A stretch of 64,000 bases of DNA from CAWGXG01 sp963826505 (GCA_963826505.1 CAWGXG010000005.1:372001-436000), one strand, 5' to 3'. Positions 24,109 through 33,320 are shown, counted from the stretch's first letter. Notes: a model not told the origin generated them from the letters alone. Numbers and translations are program-made.

Positions 24109-25356
24109 CTAGAATCCTTGAGCTTCGTACGTGACCCCGGGAAATTGGACGCCATCGGGCGCCAGCGCGGCAGCGGCCTCTGCGTCTTGGGTCAGTTCTG
24201 ACAGCAGGAACGCCGTCGTGAAGTGATTGACGAGATCATGAGCGCGGTTGACATCCCACACGGGATCGGAGCAATAGGCATAGAACCCAATCTCCAGAAA
24301 CCAGGGCAGCGCTTCGCACGTCGCACCGAAAATCATGTGTTCCGCGTTTACAAACGTGACGCGCGCCTTGGTCGGACTGGACACATAGTCGTAGGTCGGA
24401 GACGTGCCCCACATATAGGGCGTGCCGGTGTCGCTCGTCCCACCGAGTGCCATCACCGGCACAGTGATTTCCGCCAGGCCAGCGTTGCCGAAGAAATAAG
24501 CATCACCGGCCATCGAGACGATGGCATCCACACGGGAATCGCCCCACCCCGGCCACAAACCGTCCGGAACGGAATCGAGACCAGCCAATGCGGCCATATC
24601 GGCAATGTGTGGCACGACCAGATCGCACAACCAGGCGTTCGGATCGCCCGCTTCGCGTGCGGTCTCGCAGAGCGCTTGCATCGCATCCATGTCGAAGCGC
24701 GCGCCCGCCATCGCCAGCGAAGTGTAGCCGCCATACGAATGTCCGACCACGGCTATACGTTCAGTGTCAATCAGGTCTTCCAAGGCACCACCCAATGCCA
24801 CCTGCCCGTCGACGTAGTCCAGCACCGTCACGATTTCCTGCGGGCGGGTGATTGCCCCACGCCAAAAGTCTCCCAGGGTCTCATCGACCTGTTCGTAGTG
24901 CTGCGGGGCGATCACGACAAAGCCATGCGACGCCAGGTGTTCCGCCAACCAGGCATAGCCCGCGCGCCCTAACGAGAAACCGTGCGACAGGATCACCAGC
25001 GGGTACGGGCCGCCGGAGAGATCAAAGGCAGCGTTGCGCACGGCACGCCCGGTAACCGTGGGAGCCATACCCTGGGACATATCCGGATTGGTCTCGTAGG
25101 GATAGGTGATGGCTTCTTCAGCCCCTGAGTCTTGCGACGCGGGGAACCACAACGTAACGTCTAGCGGCGCCTCGCCGTCGATCACCAGGGCCTGAGTTCC
25201 AACCGGGTACGGGCCGCGCACCCCATACAACGGGGCGTCAGGGCGAAAACCGGTGCGCCCGACGCCGTCGCCTTCTTGCGCCATGACTCCAAAGGGCAGT
25301 GCCGAGAGAACCAGCAGCAGGGTTACTGCAAAAGCAAAGCGGTTGCGATGTGACAT
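24109..25356 (-). CDS. Secreted alpha/beta hydrolase (PAF-acetylhydrolase/dienelactone hydrolase type)
   Basis: A 415-residue exported hydrolase. A signal peptide (MSHRNRFAFAVTLLLVLSALPFGVMAQ) is followed by VTLWFPASQ and YPLVILSHGFSLGRAGYAWLAEHLASHGFVV, the oxyanion region of the platelet-activating-factor acetylhydrolase-like family. The nucleophile elbow is VVGHSYGGYTSLA, with Ser in GHSYGG. A downstream ALGGTSDTGTP carries the likely catalytic Asp, and EHMIF a likely His. The start has AAGGGAG upstream. It probably cleaves esters of small lipids or plastics-like esters outside the cell; the natural substrate is not evident. The stop-to-start gap from the SnoaL gene contains a terminator hairpin. 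Confidence 0.85.
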   Translation of the reverse strand: MSHRNRFAFAVTLLLVLSALPFGVMAQEGDGVGRTGFRPDAPLYGVRGPYPVGTQALVIDGEAPLDVTLWFPASQDSGAEEAITYPYETNPDMSQGMAPTVTGRAVRNAAFDLSGGPYPLVILSHGFSLGRAGYAWLAEHLASHGFVVIAPQHYEQVDETLGDFWRGAITRPQEIVTVLDYVDGQVALGGALEDLIDTERIAVVGHSYGGYTSLAMAGARFDMDAMQALCETAREAGDPNAWLCDLVVPHIADMAALAGLDSVPDGLWPGWGDSRVDAIVSMAGDAYFFGNAGLAEITVPVMALGGTSDTGTPYMWGTSPTYDYVSSPTKARVTFVNAEHMIFGATCEALPWFLEIGFYAYCSDPVWDVNRAHDLVNHFTTAFLLSELTQDAEAAAALAPDGVQFPGVTYEAQGF

Positions 25357-25481
25357 TTTCTACTCCCTTCACCTGACTCATTATGGGAGTAGCATATCGG
25401 CCAGACGGTGTTAGCGTATAGACACTTTGGTGTTGGTTGGTGGTGTGGTTTTGTCGTTACCGCGTCGCAAGAAACGAAGAA

Positions 25482-25518
25482 CAGCCAACATCCGACCCGG
25501 AGGAGTCAGGATTGGCTG
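25482..25518 (-). terminator. Rho-independent terminator of the SnoaL/LuxR unit
   Basis: On the minus strand CAGCCAA pairs with TTGGCTG as the outer part of an imperfect stem; after the stem comes a T-rich run (TTCTTCGTTTCTT). It lies about 90 bp after the SnoaL stop, and upstream of the secreted hydrolase gene. Confidence 0.5.
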
Positions 25519-25606
25519 CCCTTTGAAACTTACACCATTCATTGAATTCGGGCGGATCGGATGAATTGGCAGAAAGCTCATTCGGTGTGTTGAACGGCCC
25601 TAGAGT

Positions 25607-26038
25607 TTAGCCGCGCATTAGCCCCATCTGCTGCACGAAACCGAGGCGGTCATACGCCTGGGTATGACCACAAACTTTCCCATCCGCGTCGAAATCATAG
25701 ATGGTGATGCCGGACACCTTGAATGTTTTGCCTGTCGCGGGCAGAGTCGCTAAATCGCCTTCGTGAGTGCCGGACATCATCCAGAAAGCGACGACTCGAT
25801 GTGTCTCAGCCACCATTTCCTGGATATCAAACGTCAAATCGGGAAACGCATTGCGCGAATACATAACTCGCTCGACAAAAGTCTCCCGATCGATCGTCTG
25901 TCCGTCCCAGGCGTCGCCCGGATCGTGTTTGATCGTATAATGCTCGCACACAAAATCGTTCAGATGGCTGAAATCCCCCGCATTCCAAACCGTGTTAATG
26001 AAAGCCAGTAATGTGGCCTTCAGATCAGTGTATGCCAT
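25607..26038 (-). CDS. SnoaL-like polyketide-cyclase-family protein
   Basis: A 143-residue SnoaL/NTF2-fold protein. It contains LLAFINTVWNAGDFSHLNDFVCEHYTIKHDPG, a catalytic-type His and Asp (HDPGDAWDG), and FPDLTFDIQEMVAETHRVVAFWMMSGTHEGDLATLPATGKTFKVSGITIYDF, the family's typical central block. The ATG at 26038 was chosen because GGGAAAG lies upstream; the ATG at 26092 would add unrelated residues. Members include ester cyclases and many unknown proteins. It lies 66 bp downstream of the LuxR/MalT regulator and probably shares its message. A second member of this family is at 61465. Confidence 0.82.
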   Translation of the reverse strand: MAYTDLKATLLAFINTVWNAGDFSHLNDFVCEHYTIKHDPGDAWDGQTIDRETFVERVMYSRNAFPDLTFDIQEMVAETHRVVAFWMMSGTHEGDLATLPATGKTFKVSGITIYDFDADGKVCGHTQAYDRLGFVQQMGLMRG

Positions 26039-26104
26039 TATCACTTTCCCTTTTGAGCCCTGGTTAGAGCCAGCAGATGGAAAAACCGCCATGATTGGCG
26101 GGCG

Positions 26105-28762
26105 CTATAACAAGCCGAGTTCGCGGGCGCGAGCGACCGCTTCCGTGCGCCGTTGAACGTCCAGCTTATCGTAGATTCTGCGGTTGTGCCCTTTGACGGT
26201 ATCCAGGGCCAGGAACAGCCGCTCGCCAATTTCACGATTCGAAAGACCATCGGCGATGAGGCTCAGGACCTCCAATTCGCGTTGGCTCAACGATTCTACC
26301 AGGGGCTGATCCGAGGATATGACCTCACACCCGCCTGTCTGTATGTCAGCCTCACACGCAGCCAGCAGTTGTTGGACATAACCTGGCATCAATCCGTGAG
26401 CGGCGGCCCCAGATAAAAGGCGGGCCATTGGCCGCCCTTCATCGACAAAGGTGCGAATGAAACCGCCTGGAACCGCCAGCCCCAACGCATCACCCAGCAC
26501 GTGCAGGGCCACGTCCTCTTCACCAAGCGCATGGTGGGCCAATGCTTGCAGCACCATTCCCTTGAGCAGTTGATCCTGCCACGCGTTAGCTTCCATCTGT
26601 TGGCGATAGGGCCGCAGCACAGATAGGGCTTGTGCGGGATCGCCTTGGGCCAGGTACACCCGCGCCTGACTGAGGGGAATCTTGTGCGCGCCAGCGAGAT
26701 GCGCTGCCACCATCACATCGCCTTGATGCAGCATGACCAGCACCTGAGCGGCAGCCACCGCCGGGATCTGCCTGATAAAATTGTGCCGACGCACGAACCG
26801 CTCAAGATCCGATAACATAGACGCCGCTTGCGCCGCAGCGCCTTGGGCTAACTTCAGCCGCGCCAGGAAAATCTCGCCCGCCGCAGCGCTGTCGATGACA
26901 TCGATCTGTCGCGCCAACTGCACGGCCTGTCGTCCATACTGCTGTGCGCGCTCCAAATCGTCCCATTCATATCTGATGTGTGCCAGACCCAAATACGCGG
27001 AACACGCCATCGGCTGTGTCGGATCGCCGACCAGTTCCAGCACGCGATGGTAAGTCTCCTCCGCCTGATGGAGTTGATTATCAGAAGCCTGAATGATGCC
27101 CAACCCGGTAGTCGCCAGAATATTGACGTAGAGATTGCCCGATGCCTCACTCATGCTGATGGCTTCCGCATACGTTTCTCTGGCGGCAGCGCGCTCGCCC
27201 TGGAACTGGTAAGCAATCGCCAGCGTCCGCATGACGACCGTACGGACATACAAGTTATCCGGATGCAGCAGTTCCAGCGCGCGCTGTGATTGGGCAATGA
27301 TGATATCAGTCTGGTAATGGTTGGCGGCCAGCATGGCGCGAATCGCAGCCACACGCCCGGCGAGATCGCGTGTGTATTCGTCCACCTGAAGATCGCGCAG
27401 CGCCGTTTCAGCCGCCTGGAGTTTTGGTTCGACTTGCGCGTTCTGGAATGTCGCCATCAATGTCCAGGCATACATCACCCATAACGAGGGCCTGCCATCC
27501 AGAATCTCGACCGGCAGCGACGCCAGCCAGTTCAGCACCGGGCGCGCCGCACCACGAAAGTATAGTGGCACATCGCTGCCTTCGATCAGCCGCTCAGCAC
27601 GTTCAACATTATGCGCAGTCGCCGCGTGGTGAAACGCTTCAAGCTCAAACCCGTTTTCCTCGTACCATACACTGGCGCGCAGATGCAATTCCGCAGCGTC
27701 TATCCTCTCATCCATTGATGAGCCGGCACTTTGGCGCGACTGTTGGCCCAGCAATTCCGCGAAGAGATGGTGATAGCGGTACCAACGCCGTTCGTTGTCC
27801 AGTGGCACGAGAAAAAGGTTCGCGCGTTCCAGATATTCCAGGGTTGCCTGCCCTGAATCGGACTCTTCATGCAAGACCGCGTCACACAGCGGGCCACACA
27901 AACGCTCAAGGATCGACGTGCGCAGCAAGAAGGTCTGAATAGATGCGGGCTGCTGGTGTAGCACCTCTTCAACCAGGTAGTCCATCACAAAACGGTGGCT
28001 GCCAGTGAAGGAATGGATGAAATTGGCGGTGTCCTGACGCCCTTGCATGGATAGCGCCGCCAACTGCAGCCCAGCGATCCAACCTTCGGTGCGCGTTTCC
28101 AGCGTCGAAACGTCCTCCGTCGAGAGATTCAGACCCATCACCCTGGTGAGAAATTCAGCCGTTTCATCGTTTGAAAAGCGCAGATCGGCCGCGCGCAGTT
28201 CGGTTAGTTGGCCGCGCGCGCGCATCCGGCTTAGCGGCAGTGGAGGATCCTCACGCGTGGCGACGACCAGGTGCATTTGGGGCGGCAAATGCTCGATTAG
28301 AAATGTGAGCGCACCATCAATCTGTGGGGAGTCAATCACGTGATAGTCATCCAGGACCAGCGCTAGATTATCGGGTATGGTGCTGAGGTCATTGAGCAGA
28401 GTGGTAAGAATCGTTTCGGGGGGCGGTGGCTGCGGGGAATGAAGTGCACCCAACACCTCTTCGCCAACGCGCGCTATAACCGTCTGCAAAGCTGCAACTA
28501 GATATGTCAAGAAGCGAGTGGGATCGCTGTCTTCTTCATCCAACGACAGCCAGGCAACCGGCCGCTCGCAGCCGGCGATCCACTCGCTGATCAGCGTCGT
28601 TTTTCCAAAGCCAGCCGGTGCGCAAATGAGGGTCACCCTGCGCCCAAAGCCAACACTGTGGCACAAGTCCTCGTTGAGCCGTTCGACAAGGCGCGAACGC
28701 ACAACTACATCAGGTCGCGGTGGCGGGATGTATAGTTTGGTAGCTAGAATTTGCATAGACAT
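26105..28762 (-). CDS. LuxR-family regulator of the MalT/STAND type
   Basis: An 885-residue signal-transduction ATPase regulator. An N-terminal NTPase part has the P-loop APAGFGKTT (residues 48-56), WLSLDEEDSDPTRFLTYLVAAL and LVLDDYHVIDSP (Walker B). The middle is a long set of TPR-like helical repeats (residues about 350-760). The C-terminal LuxR helix-turn-helix reads LSQRELEVLSLIADGLSNREIGERLFLALDTVKGHNRRIYDKL. Proteins of this type oligomerise on ATP and a small inducer to activate transcription. A near-consensus -10 box lies only six bases from the ATG, so the transcript is probably leaderless. The inducer is unknown; the adjacent SnoaL gene is a likely member of the same unit. Confidence 0.92.
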   Translation of the reverse strand: MSMQILATKLYIPPPRPDVVVRSRLVERLNEDLCHSVGFGRRVTLICAPAGFGKTTLISEWIAGCERPVAWLSLDEEDSDPTRFLTYLVAALQTVIARVGEEVLGALHSPQPPPPETILTTLLNDLSTIPDNLALVLDDYHVIDSPQIDGALTFLIEHLPPQMHLVVATREDPPLPLSRMRARGQLTELRAADLRFSNDETAEFLTRVMGLNLSTEDVSTLETRTEGWIAGLQLAALSMQGRQDTANFIHSFTGSHRFVMDYLVEEVLHQQPASIQTFLLRTSILERLCGPLCDAVLHEESDSGQATLEYLERANLFLVPLDNERRWYRYHHLFAELLGQQSRQSAGSSMDERIDAAELHLRASVWYEENGFELEAFHHAATAHNVERAERLIEGSDVPLYFRGAARPVLNWLASLPVEILDGRPSLWVMYAWTLMATFQNAQVEPKLQAAETALRDLQVDEYTRDLAGRVAAIRAMLAANHYQTDIIIAQSQRALELLHPDNLYVRTVVMRTLAIAYQFQGERAAARETYAEAISMSEASGNLYVNILATTGLGIIQASDNQLHQAEETYHRVLELVGDPTQPMACSAYLGLAHIRYEWDDLERAQQYGRQAVQLARQIDVIDSAAAGEIFLARLKLAQGAAAQAASMLSDLERFVRRHNFIRQIPAVAAAQVLVMLHQGDVMVAAHLAGAHKIPLSQARVYLAQGDPAQALSVLRPYRQQMEANAWQDQLLKGMVLQALAHHALGEEDVALHVLGDALGLAVPGGFIRTFVDEGRPMARLLSGAAAHGLMPGYVQQLLAACEADIQTGGCEVISSDQPLVESLSQRELEVLSLIADGLSNREIGERLFLALDTVKGHNRRIYDKLDVQRRTEAVARARELGLL

Positions 28763-28768
28763 AGACTA

Positions 28769-28798
28769 ATTATAAAAACCAAAACTTTCCCCTGCCAA
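28769..28798 (-). promoter_or_regulatory. Strong promoter of the LuxR/MalT gene (leaderless)
   Basis: On the minus strand: TTGGCA (28798-28793), an 18-bp spacer, TATAAT (28774-28769). The initiating ATG at 28762 starts seven bases after the -10 box, so transcription should start at or next to it. No ribosome-binding site is present, in agreement. Confidence 0.6.
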
Positions 28799-28847
28799 CT
28801 GAATCCGCCGGTCTGCCCACACATTCGAGCATGGCGCGCGATAGCGA

Positions 28848-30044
28848 TCAGTCCCCAGCCACGGGTTGGGCCACAGCCTCAAGCTGCGGGCGGCGCAGCG
28901 CGCGCGATCCGACGACCAGGAAGCTGGCCAGGAGTGCGACCAGCAGCATAGACGCCCGCAATGAGAACGCGTCGGCGATCAGGCCAATGGTGGGCGGTCC
29001 CGCCAGGAATCCAGCGTAGCCGATCGTCGCCACGCCCGCGATACCTGCGCCGCTCGGCAATCCCGGCACATTGCCTGCTGCGCTGAAGACCAGCGGAACA
29101 ATGATCGACAATCCTGCGCCAACGGCGGCGAAGCCCAGCAAGACGATCCAGGTATTAGGTAACACAATGGCCACCAGCAATCCCAGCGCGGCGAACATCC
29201 CACCCACCCGCACCAGCGCCGCGGGACCAAAACGGGTAGCGAGGCGGTCGCCTAGCAAACGCCCAACAGTCATCGTCAGCGAAAAGGCGGCATAGCCGAA
29301 GGCCGCGACGCTCGCGCTGGTGCTCACAACCTCCTTGAGGTAAACCGCCGACCAGTCGCCCATCGAGCCTTCGCCCATCGTCGAGCAGAAGGCGACTGCT
29401 CCCAGCGGCCACAGGGCACGCGGCGGAAGCTGGAACACCGAGGGCCTCTTTTCGGCGAATGACCGCACATCGTCGGTAATCAGGTGCGCGGTCGCCGGGC
29501 GGATCAGCGCCAGGAAAGCCACAGCGATGATCGTGAAGTGCAGCAGCGGCGTCACGTCCAAAGCCGCCATCCCCGCTCCCACTGCCGCCCCAACAAACCC
29601 ACCGATGCTGAACGCAGCATGGAATGAAGACATCAGCGGCTTAGCATAGCGGCGCTCGACCTCGATCCCCTGCGTGTTCATCGCGACGTCCATCACGCTC
29701 ATGGTCGCCCCAAACAGAAAGAGGTTGAAAGTCAGCGCGACGGCGTCCGGCATGACAGCCAGCGGCGGTAGAGTCAGGCAAAGGGTGGCGGCCCCGGCGA
29801 TGGTGACTTTCCGGCTGCCAAAGCGCGCGATCAAGCCCCCGGCCAGCGACAGGGCGGCCAGCGTCCCGACCGCGATCCCCAGCAGCACAATGCCTAATGC
29901 CCCGGCGCTCAGGTCAAGGCGATCTTTGATGGCCGGGATGCGCGAGACCCAGTTCGCCATCAGCGATCCGTTCAGAAAAAACATCAACAGCACGCTAATT
30001 CGTGACGGTTGCAGTGACGACTTATCAGGCATAGGGACATTCAT
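28848..30044 (-). CDS. MFS transporter
   Basis: A 398-residue major-facilitator-type carrier with 12 hydrophobic helices. It has VLLMFFLNGSLMANWVSRIPAIKDRL at the first helix, the loop 2-3 motif GGLIARFGSRKVTIAG, and a central AMNTQGIEVERRYAKPLMSSFHAAFSIGGFVGA. It resembles the YbjJ-like group of exporters of unknown substrate. The gene starts about 440 bp from the divergent N-acetyltransferase gene and could export the NRPS/PKS product, but that is inference from position only. Its downstream neighbour is the LuxR/MalT gene on the same strand. Confidence 0.85.
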   Translation of the reverse strand: MNVPMPDKSSLQPSRISVLLMFFLNGSLMANWVSRIPAIKDRLDLSAGALGIVLLGIAVGTLAALSLAGGLIARFGSRKVTIAGAATLCLTLPPLAVMPDAVALTFNLFLFGATMSVMDVAMNTQGIEVERRYAKPLMSSFHAAFSIGGFVGAAVGAGMAALDVTPLLHFTIIAVAFLALIRPATAHLITDDVRSFAEKRPSVFQLPPRALWPLGAVAFCSTMGEGSMGDWSAVYLKEVVSTSASVAAFGYAAFSLTMTVGRLLGDRLATRFGPAALVRVGGMFAALGLLVAIVLPNTWIVLLGFAAVGAGLSIIVPLVFSAAGNVPGLPSGAGIAGVATIGYAGFLAGPPTIGLIADAFSLRASMLLVALLASFLVVGSRALRRPQLEAVAQPVAGD

Positions 30045-30305
30045 CTCATGGGTTCAGGCGGATAAAATGATTTCGTTGAGAGGGGCAACGCGATTATGGT
30101 GCAGCGGTACCCGGTTTCTCGGCTGCCGTCACCGCGGCAGAACCACCGTGGTGACCGTGAATGATACCACCGGAGACGTCACGACAACATAATCGAAATC
30201 TGGCATTGGGGGTTGGTGGCGAGGCTGGGATATGTTGTTCGATACTTTGATTAGACCGCCGGGTATCACATCGAGCGAAAACCTGAGATCCTTTTCGCGC
30301 TCAAC

Positions 30306-30333
30306 TTGGCCCCCAAGAAATCAGTTGTATATA
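30306..30333 (+). promoter_or_regulatory. Candidate promoter of the N-acetyltransferase gene
   Basis: TTGGCC (30306-30311), 16-bp spacer, TATATA (30328-30333), about 150 bp upstream of the N-acetyltransferase start. The rest of 30045-30485 holds no gene I can support. Confidence 0.3.
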
Positions 30334-30485
30334 TTCTACGCAGCAAGAGCCTGACAAACGGCAGGAGCACTCCCAAAGGGGCGTCAAGTCGTGTCCGTCC
30401 AGGTCGGATGCTATTCATTGTTGATGGGCAGGCACTTGAACTGCCCTCCTTCGACGCGGGCATGATGCCTGAAACGCGGACGTAA

Positions 30486-31319
30486 ATGACAGAAGGAAAA
30501 AACCTGTTGGATATCAGTGCCTATCTGGATCGCATCCACTTTGACGGGTTGCCCCGACCTACTGAGCAGGCGCTCTTTGATCTGCAACGGGCCCACTTGA
30601 GAGCAATTTCCTACGAAAACCTGGACATTCACCTGGGGCGCGCCTTGACGCTGGATGTCTCCCACATATTCGACAAAATCGTCACCCAGCACAGAGGCGG
30701 CTGGTGCTATGAAATGAATGGCTTGTTCGCCTGGGCCTTGAGTGAATTGGGTTTTCCGGTGACGCTACTATCCAGTGCCGTTAATCGAGCACAACTGGGC
30801 GACAAAGCGCAGAGCAACCACTTGATCTTGCTGGTTCAGCTTGAACAACCCTATCTGGTCGACGTTGGCTTCGGGAACGGATTTCTGTCTCCCCTGCCGC
30901 TTAAAGCGGGCCACTACCGGCAGGGCTTTTTGACCTATGGACTTTCACAGAATGACGCCCACTGGTTTTTCACGAATCATCAGTATGGCGGTTCCGGTTA
31001 TGATTTCACCCTCCAGCCGCAGGCGATTCACGATTTTGCAGACAAATGCCGTGAACTCCAGACCGACCCTGATTTTGGGTTCGTGCGCGTCGTCGTGTGC
31101 CACCGCTTCACGCCATCCGGGATGATCACGCTGCGCGGCGCCGTCCTGCGCACCGTTACAGCCACCGGCGTACGTGAGCAGACGATCCAGGATGAAGCGA
31201 CCTATAAGCGTGTCATCCGCGAGCGCTTTGATCTCCGGCTGTCTGATGAAGAGCTAGCCACATTGTGGCAAATCGTTTGGCGCAAGCAACAAACATATCT
31301 GCGTGAGAATTCCCAATGA
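30486..31319 (+). CDS. Arylamine N-acetyltransferase family protein (possible amide synthase)
   Basis: A 277-residue member of the NAT family. The catalytic triad is visible: Cys74 in HRGGWCYEMN, His112 in SNHLILLV, and Asp126 in YLVDVGFGNG. Length agrees with the family. Classical members acetylate arylamines and hydrazines, while RifF-type members release and macrolactamise polyketides in ansamycin clusters using the same triad. Here it precedes the phosphopantetheinyl transferase and the NRPS/PKS genes in the same direction, and the assembly line has no thioesterase domain of its own. A releasing role is therefore plausible but unproven; a detoxifying NAT is the default reading. No strong ribosome-binding site is seen before the ATG. 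Confidence 0.9.
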   Translation: MTEGKNLLDISAYLDRIHFDGLPRPTEQALFDLQRAHLRAISYENLDIHLGRALTLDVSHIFDKIVTQHRGGWCYEMNGLFAWALSELGFPVTLLSSAVNRAQLGDKAQSNHLILLVQLEQPYLVDVGFGNGFLSPLPLKAGHYRQGFLTYGLSQNDAHWFFTNHQYGGSGYDFTLQPQAIHDFADKCRELQTDPDFGFVRVVVCHRFTPSGMITLRGAVLRTVTATGVREQTIQDEATYKRVIRERFDLRLSDEELATLWQIVWRKQQTYLRENSQ

Positions 31320-31439
31320 TGGCATAGGGTCTGTGATCTCGCGCAGTCGTGGGTCAATTTACGGTAAAGGTGTTTTTTCACCTGGATGTAAACCACGTCG
31401 AGACGATACAGACCGAGAAACGCATGGTCAAAGGGGTAT

Positions 31440-32144
31440 ATGGTGAATGTGCCCGACATCGGAAATGGCGTGCATCTCTGGTCGGCGTCATTGGATCTGC
31501 CGGCCGACCAAGTCGCCCAGCTCAGGAGCCTGCTCTCGGCCGAGGAATGTGACCGGATGAAGCGCTATCGATTCGAGCGGGATCGCCGCCGGTTCCTGGT
31601 CCGGCGCGGGGTGCTTCGCGTGCTTTTGGGGCAGTATCTGAATATTGCGCCCGGTGACGTGAGTCTTCTCACCCAGGAACACGGCAAACCGGTTCTCGCT
31701 CAGGGTGATTTTGCGTTCAACCTCTCGCATTCCGACGAGTTGGCGGTTTTCGCGCTGGCGCGCCATAAGATTGGCGTCGATGTTGAGCGCGTGCGACCCA
31801 TAGTTCGTTTCCTGCGCATAGCTCAAGCCTTCACCGACAGGGAGCAGGAATTCATCGCCTCTCAACTTGAAGCCGAACAACTGCGGGCTTTTTTCGCGTG
31901 TTGGACCTGCAAGGAAGCCTGCCTCAAGGCCCTCGGAGTAGGACTGGGGATGTCGCTGCAATCCTTTGACGTCACTGAGGCGCTTCTCGCGTCCCAGGCC
32001 ACCATTCCAATGAGATTGACGGATGGAACGCGTCGCGACCTCAGGCTCATCGTGGTGACCGGCTGGCCGGATTATGCGCTGGCGGTCGCCACGGAAGCTC
32101 CGTGTGACGGCGTAGCGTTTTACAATGTCGACGGTCTGAATTAG
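31440..32144 (+). CDS. 4'-phosphopantetheinyl transferase (Sfp type)
   Basis: A 234-residue enzyme that installs the phosphopantetheine arm on the serine of carrier domains. It has FNLSHSDELAVFAL, the magnesium-binding Asp in IGVDVERVRP, and the late WTCKEACLKALGVGL block with the catalytic Glu/Lys; together these define the Sfp/HetI group. HGKPVL is the CoA-binding run. Position and orientation put it in the cluster, where it would activate the PCP and ACP domains encoded from 33730 to 50340. The start ATG has no strong ribosome-binding site, and a GTG at 31443 is a near alternative. Confidence in the family is high. Confidence 0.93.
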   Translation: MVNVPDIGNGVHLWSASLDLPADQVAQLRSLLSAEECDRMKRYRFERDRRRFLVRRGVLRVLLGQYLNIAPGDVSLLTQEHGKPVLAQGDFAFNLSHSDELAVFALARHKIGVDVERVRPIVRFLRIAQAFTDREQEFIASQLEAEQLRAFFACWTCKEACLKALGVGLGMSLQSFDVTEALLASQATIPMRLTDGTRRDLRLIVVTGWPDYALAVATEAPCDGVAFYNVDGLN

Positions 32145-32269
32145 GTCCAGACTGCCCACGTTGCCAGGCCGTGCAGGTTCGCTGGAATTTGCTGACTTGC
32201 TCCCGTATCGATGGAGGATCGTAGCCTGCGGACCGGCGTGCGGCGAGTTCATCGACTTTATTTTACTGC

Positions 32270-32298
32270 TTGTCAATTCCTTTAATCTCGCATAATAT
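32270..32298 (+). promoter_or_regulatory. Candidate main promoter of the NRPS/PKS cluster
   Basis: TTGTCA (32270-32275), a 17-bp spacer, TAATAT (32293-32298) in an AT-rich pocket between the phosphopantetheinyl transferase and the helical protein gene. It implies a leader of about 200 bases before 32502, which I cannot assign to a known riboswitch. Confidence 0.55.
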
Positions 32299-32501
32299 CT
32301 AACTTATGTGATTTTTTCCTAAGTCGTCGTCTGCTTCAGACAAATGTGAAGTTAGGAACCATGCACTGCACCGCCCAGTTATGTCAGACCTCCCCACAGG
32401 TGGAGAGGGCCGTGAACATCGCTGATCGCTTTTGAAACCATCGAAAGACTCGTCCAGTTCGCGCCAACAGTACACGGCCTTTAAAACGAGGAGATGCGTT
32501 T

Positions 32502-33320
32502 ATGCCCACACGCAAAAAGAGCGAGGATGCGGGCGCTAATGAAGGCGCTGCCAACGTGCAGCCCCAAGATCCCCAGACGTCCGCCGACCTCGACCAACTT
32601 CAACAAGCCTATAGTAGCGAATATATGCGCTGTCTCAAGATCGTGGAGCAAGGCAGAATAGCACAGCAACAGCGCTATGCCGACGCCTACAATGAATTGT
32701 TGTCCGCCCTTAAGGAGATCCGACAGGAAGTGGTCAACCGTGGCACTGAGGTGTATCAGAGCTACGCGGGTGCCCTGCAAGCCGGTACCGGCAGACAAGA
32801 AATGTCCGACAAGATCCTGGATGCCTACCACGCTTATATGGACGCCGTACAACTGGTAGCCGACAGCCGGAACGCGGCCCAAGAAAACGCGGTTCAAGCC
32901 TATCAGGACTACGCTTCAGCAGTAGAAAGCGGACAAGATCAGGCAGAAATACAACGTCTGGGCGAGAGCGCGCAGAAAGCCTACCTGGACGCTAACTCGA
33001 ATACGGCGGATCAGATGGAACTGCTCCAAGGTGCCGCTGACGCGCAGGCGAATTTCTACCAGATTCTCCAGGAATCTCAGACAGCCACTCAGCAGGCGGC
33101 AGTCGATGCCTACCAGACGTATATGGAACAGCTTCAGACTTCTATGGACGACATCAAGATACAGGAACGCTACCAGGCTGCACTGCAAAGCTTTCAAAAC
33201 CGTCTGAACGAGATCACCACCCTGAGTCAGAGGATCATCCTCGACGCAAACACAAAAGCGCTGCGCCAGTTGCGCTCAGCTTGGGAGGCAATCATAGGCG
33301 GAGCCATCGACCTGGTATGA
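32502..33320 (+). CDS. Helical protein of unknown function at the head of the NRPS/PKS genes
   Basis: A 272-residue protein, almost entirely predicted alpha-helical, rich in Gln, Ala, Tyr and charged residues. After a disordered charged N-terminus (MPTRKKSEDAGANEGA) come repeats of a roughly heptad-spaced Tyr/Ala pattern: QQAYSSEYMRCLKIVE, QQQRYADAYNELLSALKE, DAYHAYMDAVQLVADS, AVQAYQDYASAVESG and DAYQTYMEQLQTS. There is no signal peptide or membrane helix. It has a good GAGGAG site and its own promoter, and a hairpin separates it from the first NRPS. I do not recognise it. A scaffold, storage or assembly protein for the megasynthase is conceivable, but nothing here proves it. Confidence 0.75.
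   Translation: MPTRKKSEDAGANEGAANVQPQDPQTSADLDQLQQAYSSEYMRCLKIVEQGRIAQQQRYADAYNELLSALKEIRQEVVNRGTEVYQSYAGALQAGTGRQEMSDKILDAYHAYMDAVQLVADSRNAAQENAVQAYQDYASAVESGQDQAEIQRLGESAQKAYLDANSNTADQMELLQGAADAQANFYQILQESQTATQQAAVDAYQTYMEQLQTSMDDIKIQERYQAALQSFQNRLNEITTLSQRIILDANTKALRQLRSAWEAIIGGAIDLV

Noticed and set aside
30266..30463. Minus-strand small reading between the MFS and N-acetyltransferase genes
   Set aside because: No recognisable protein character; the region looks like a divergent promoter region.
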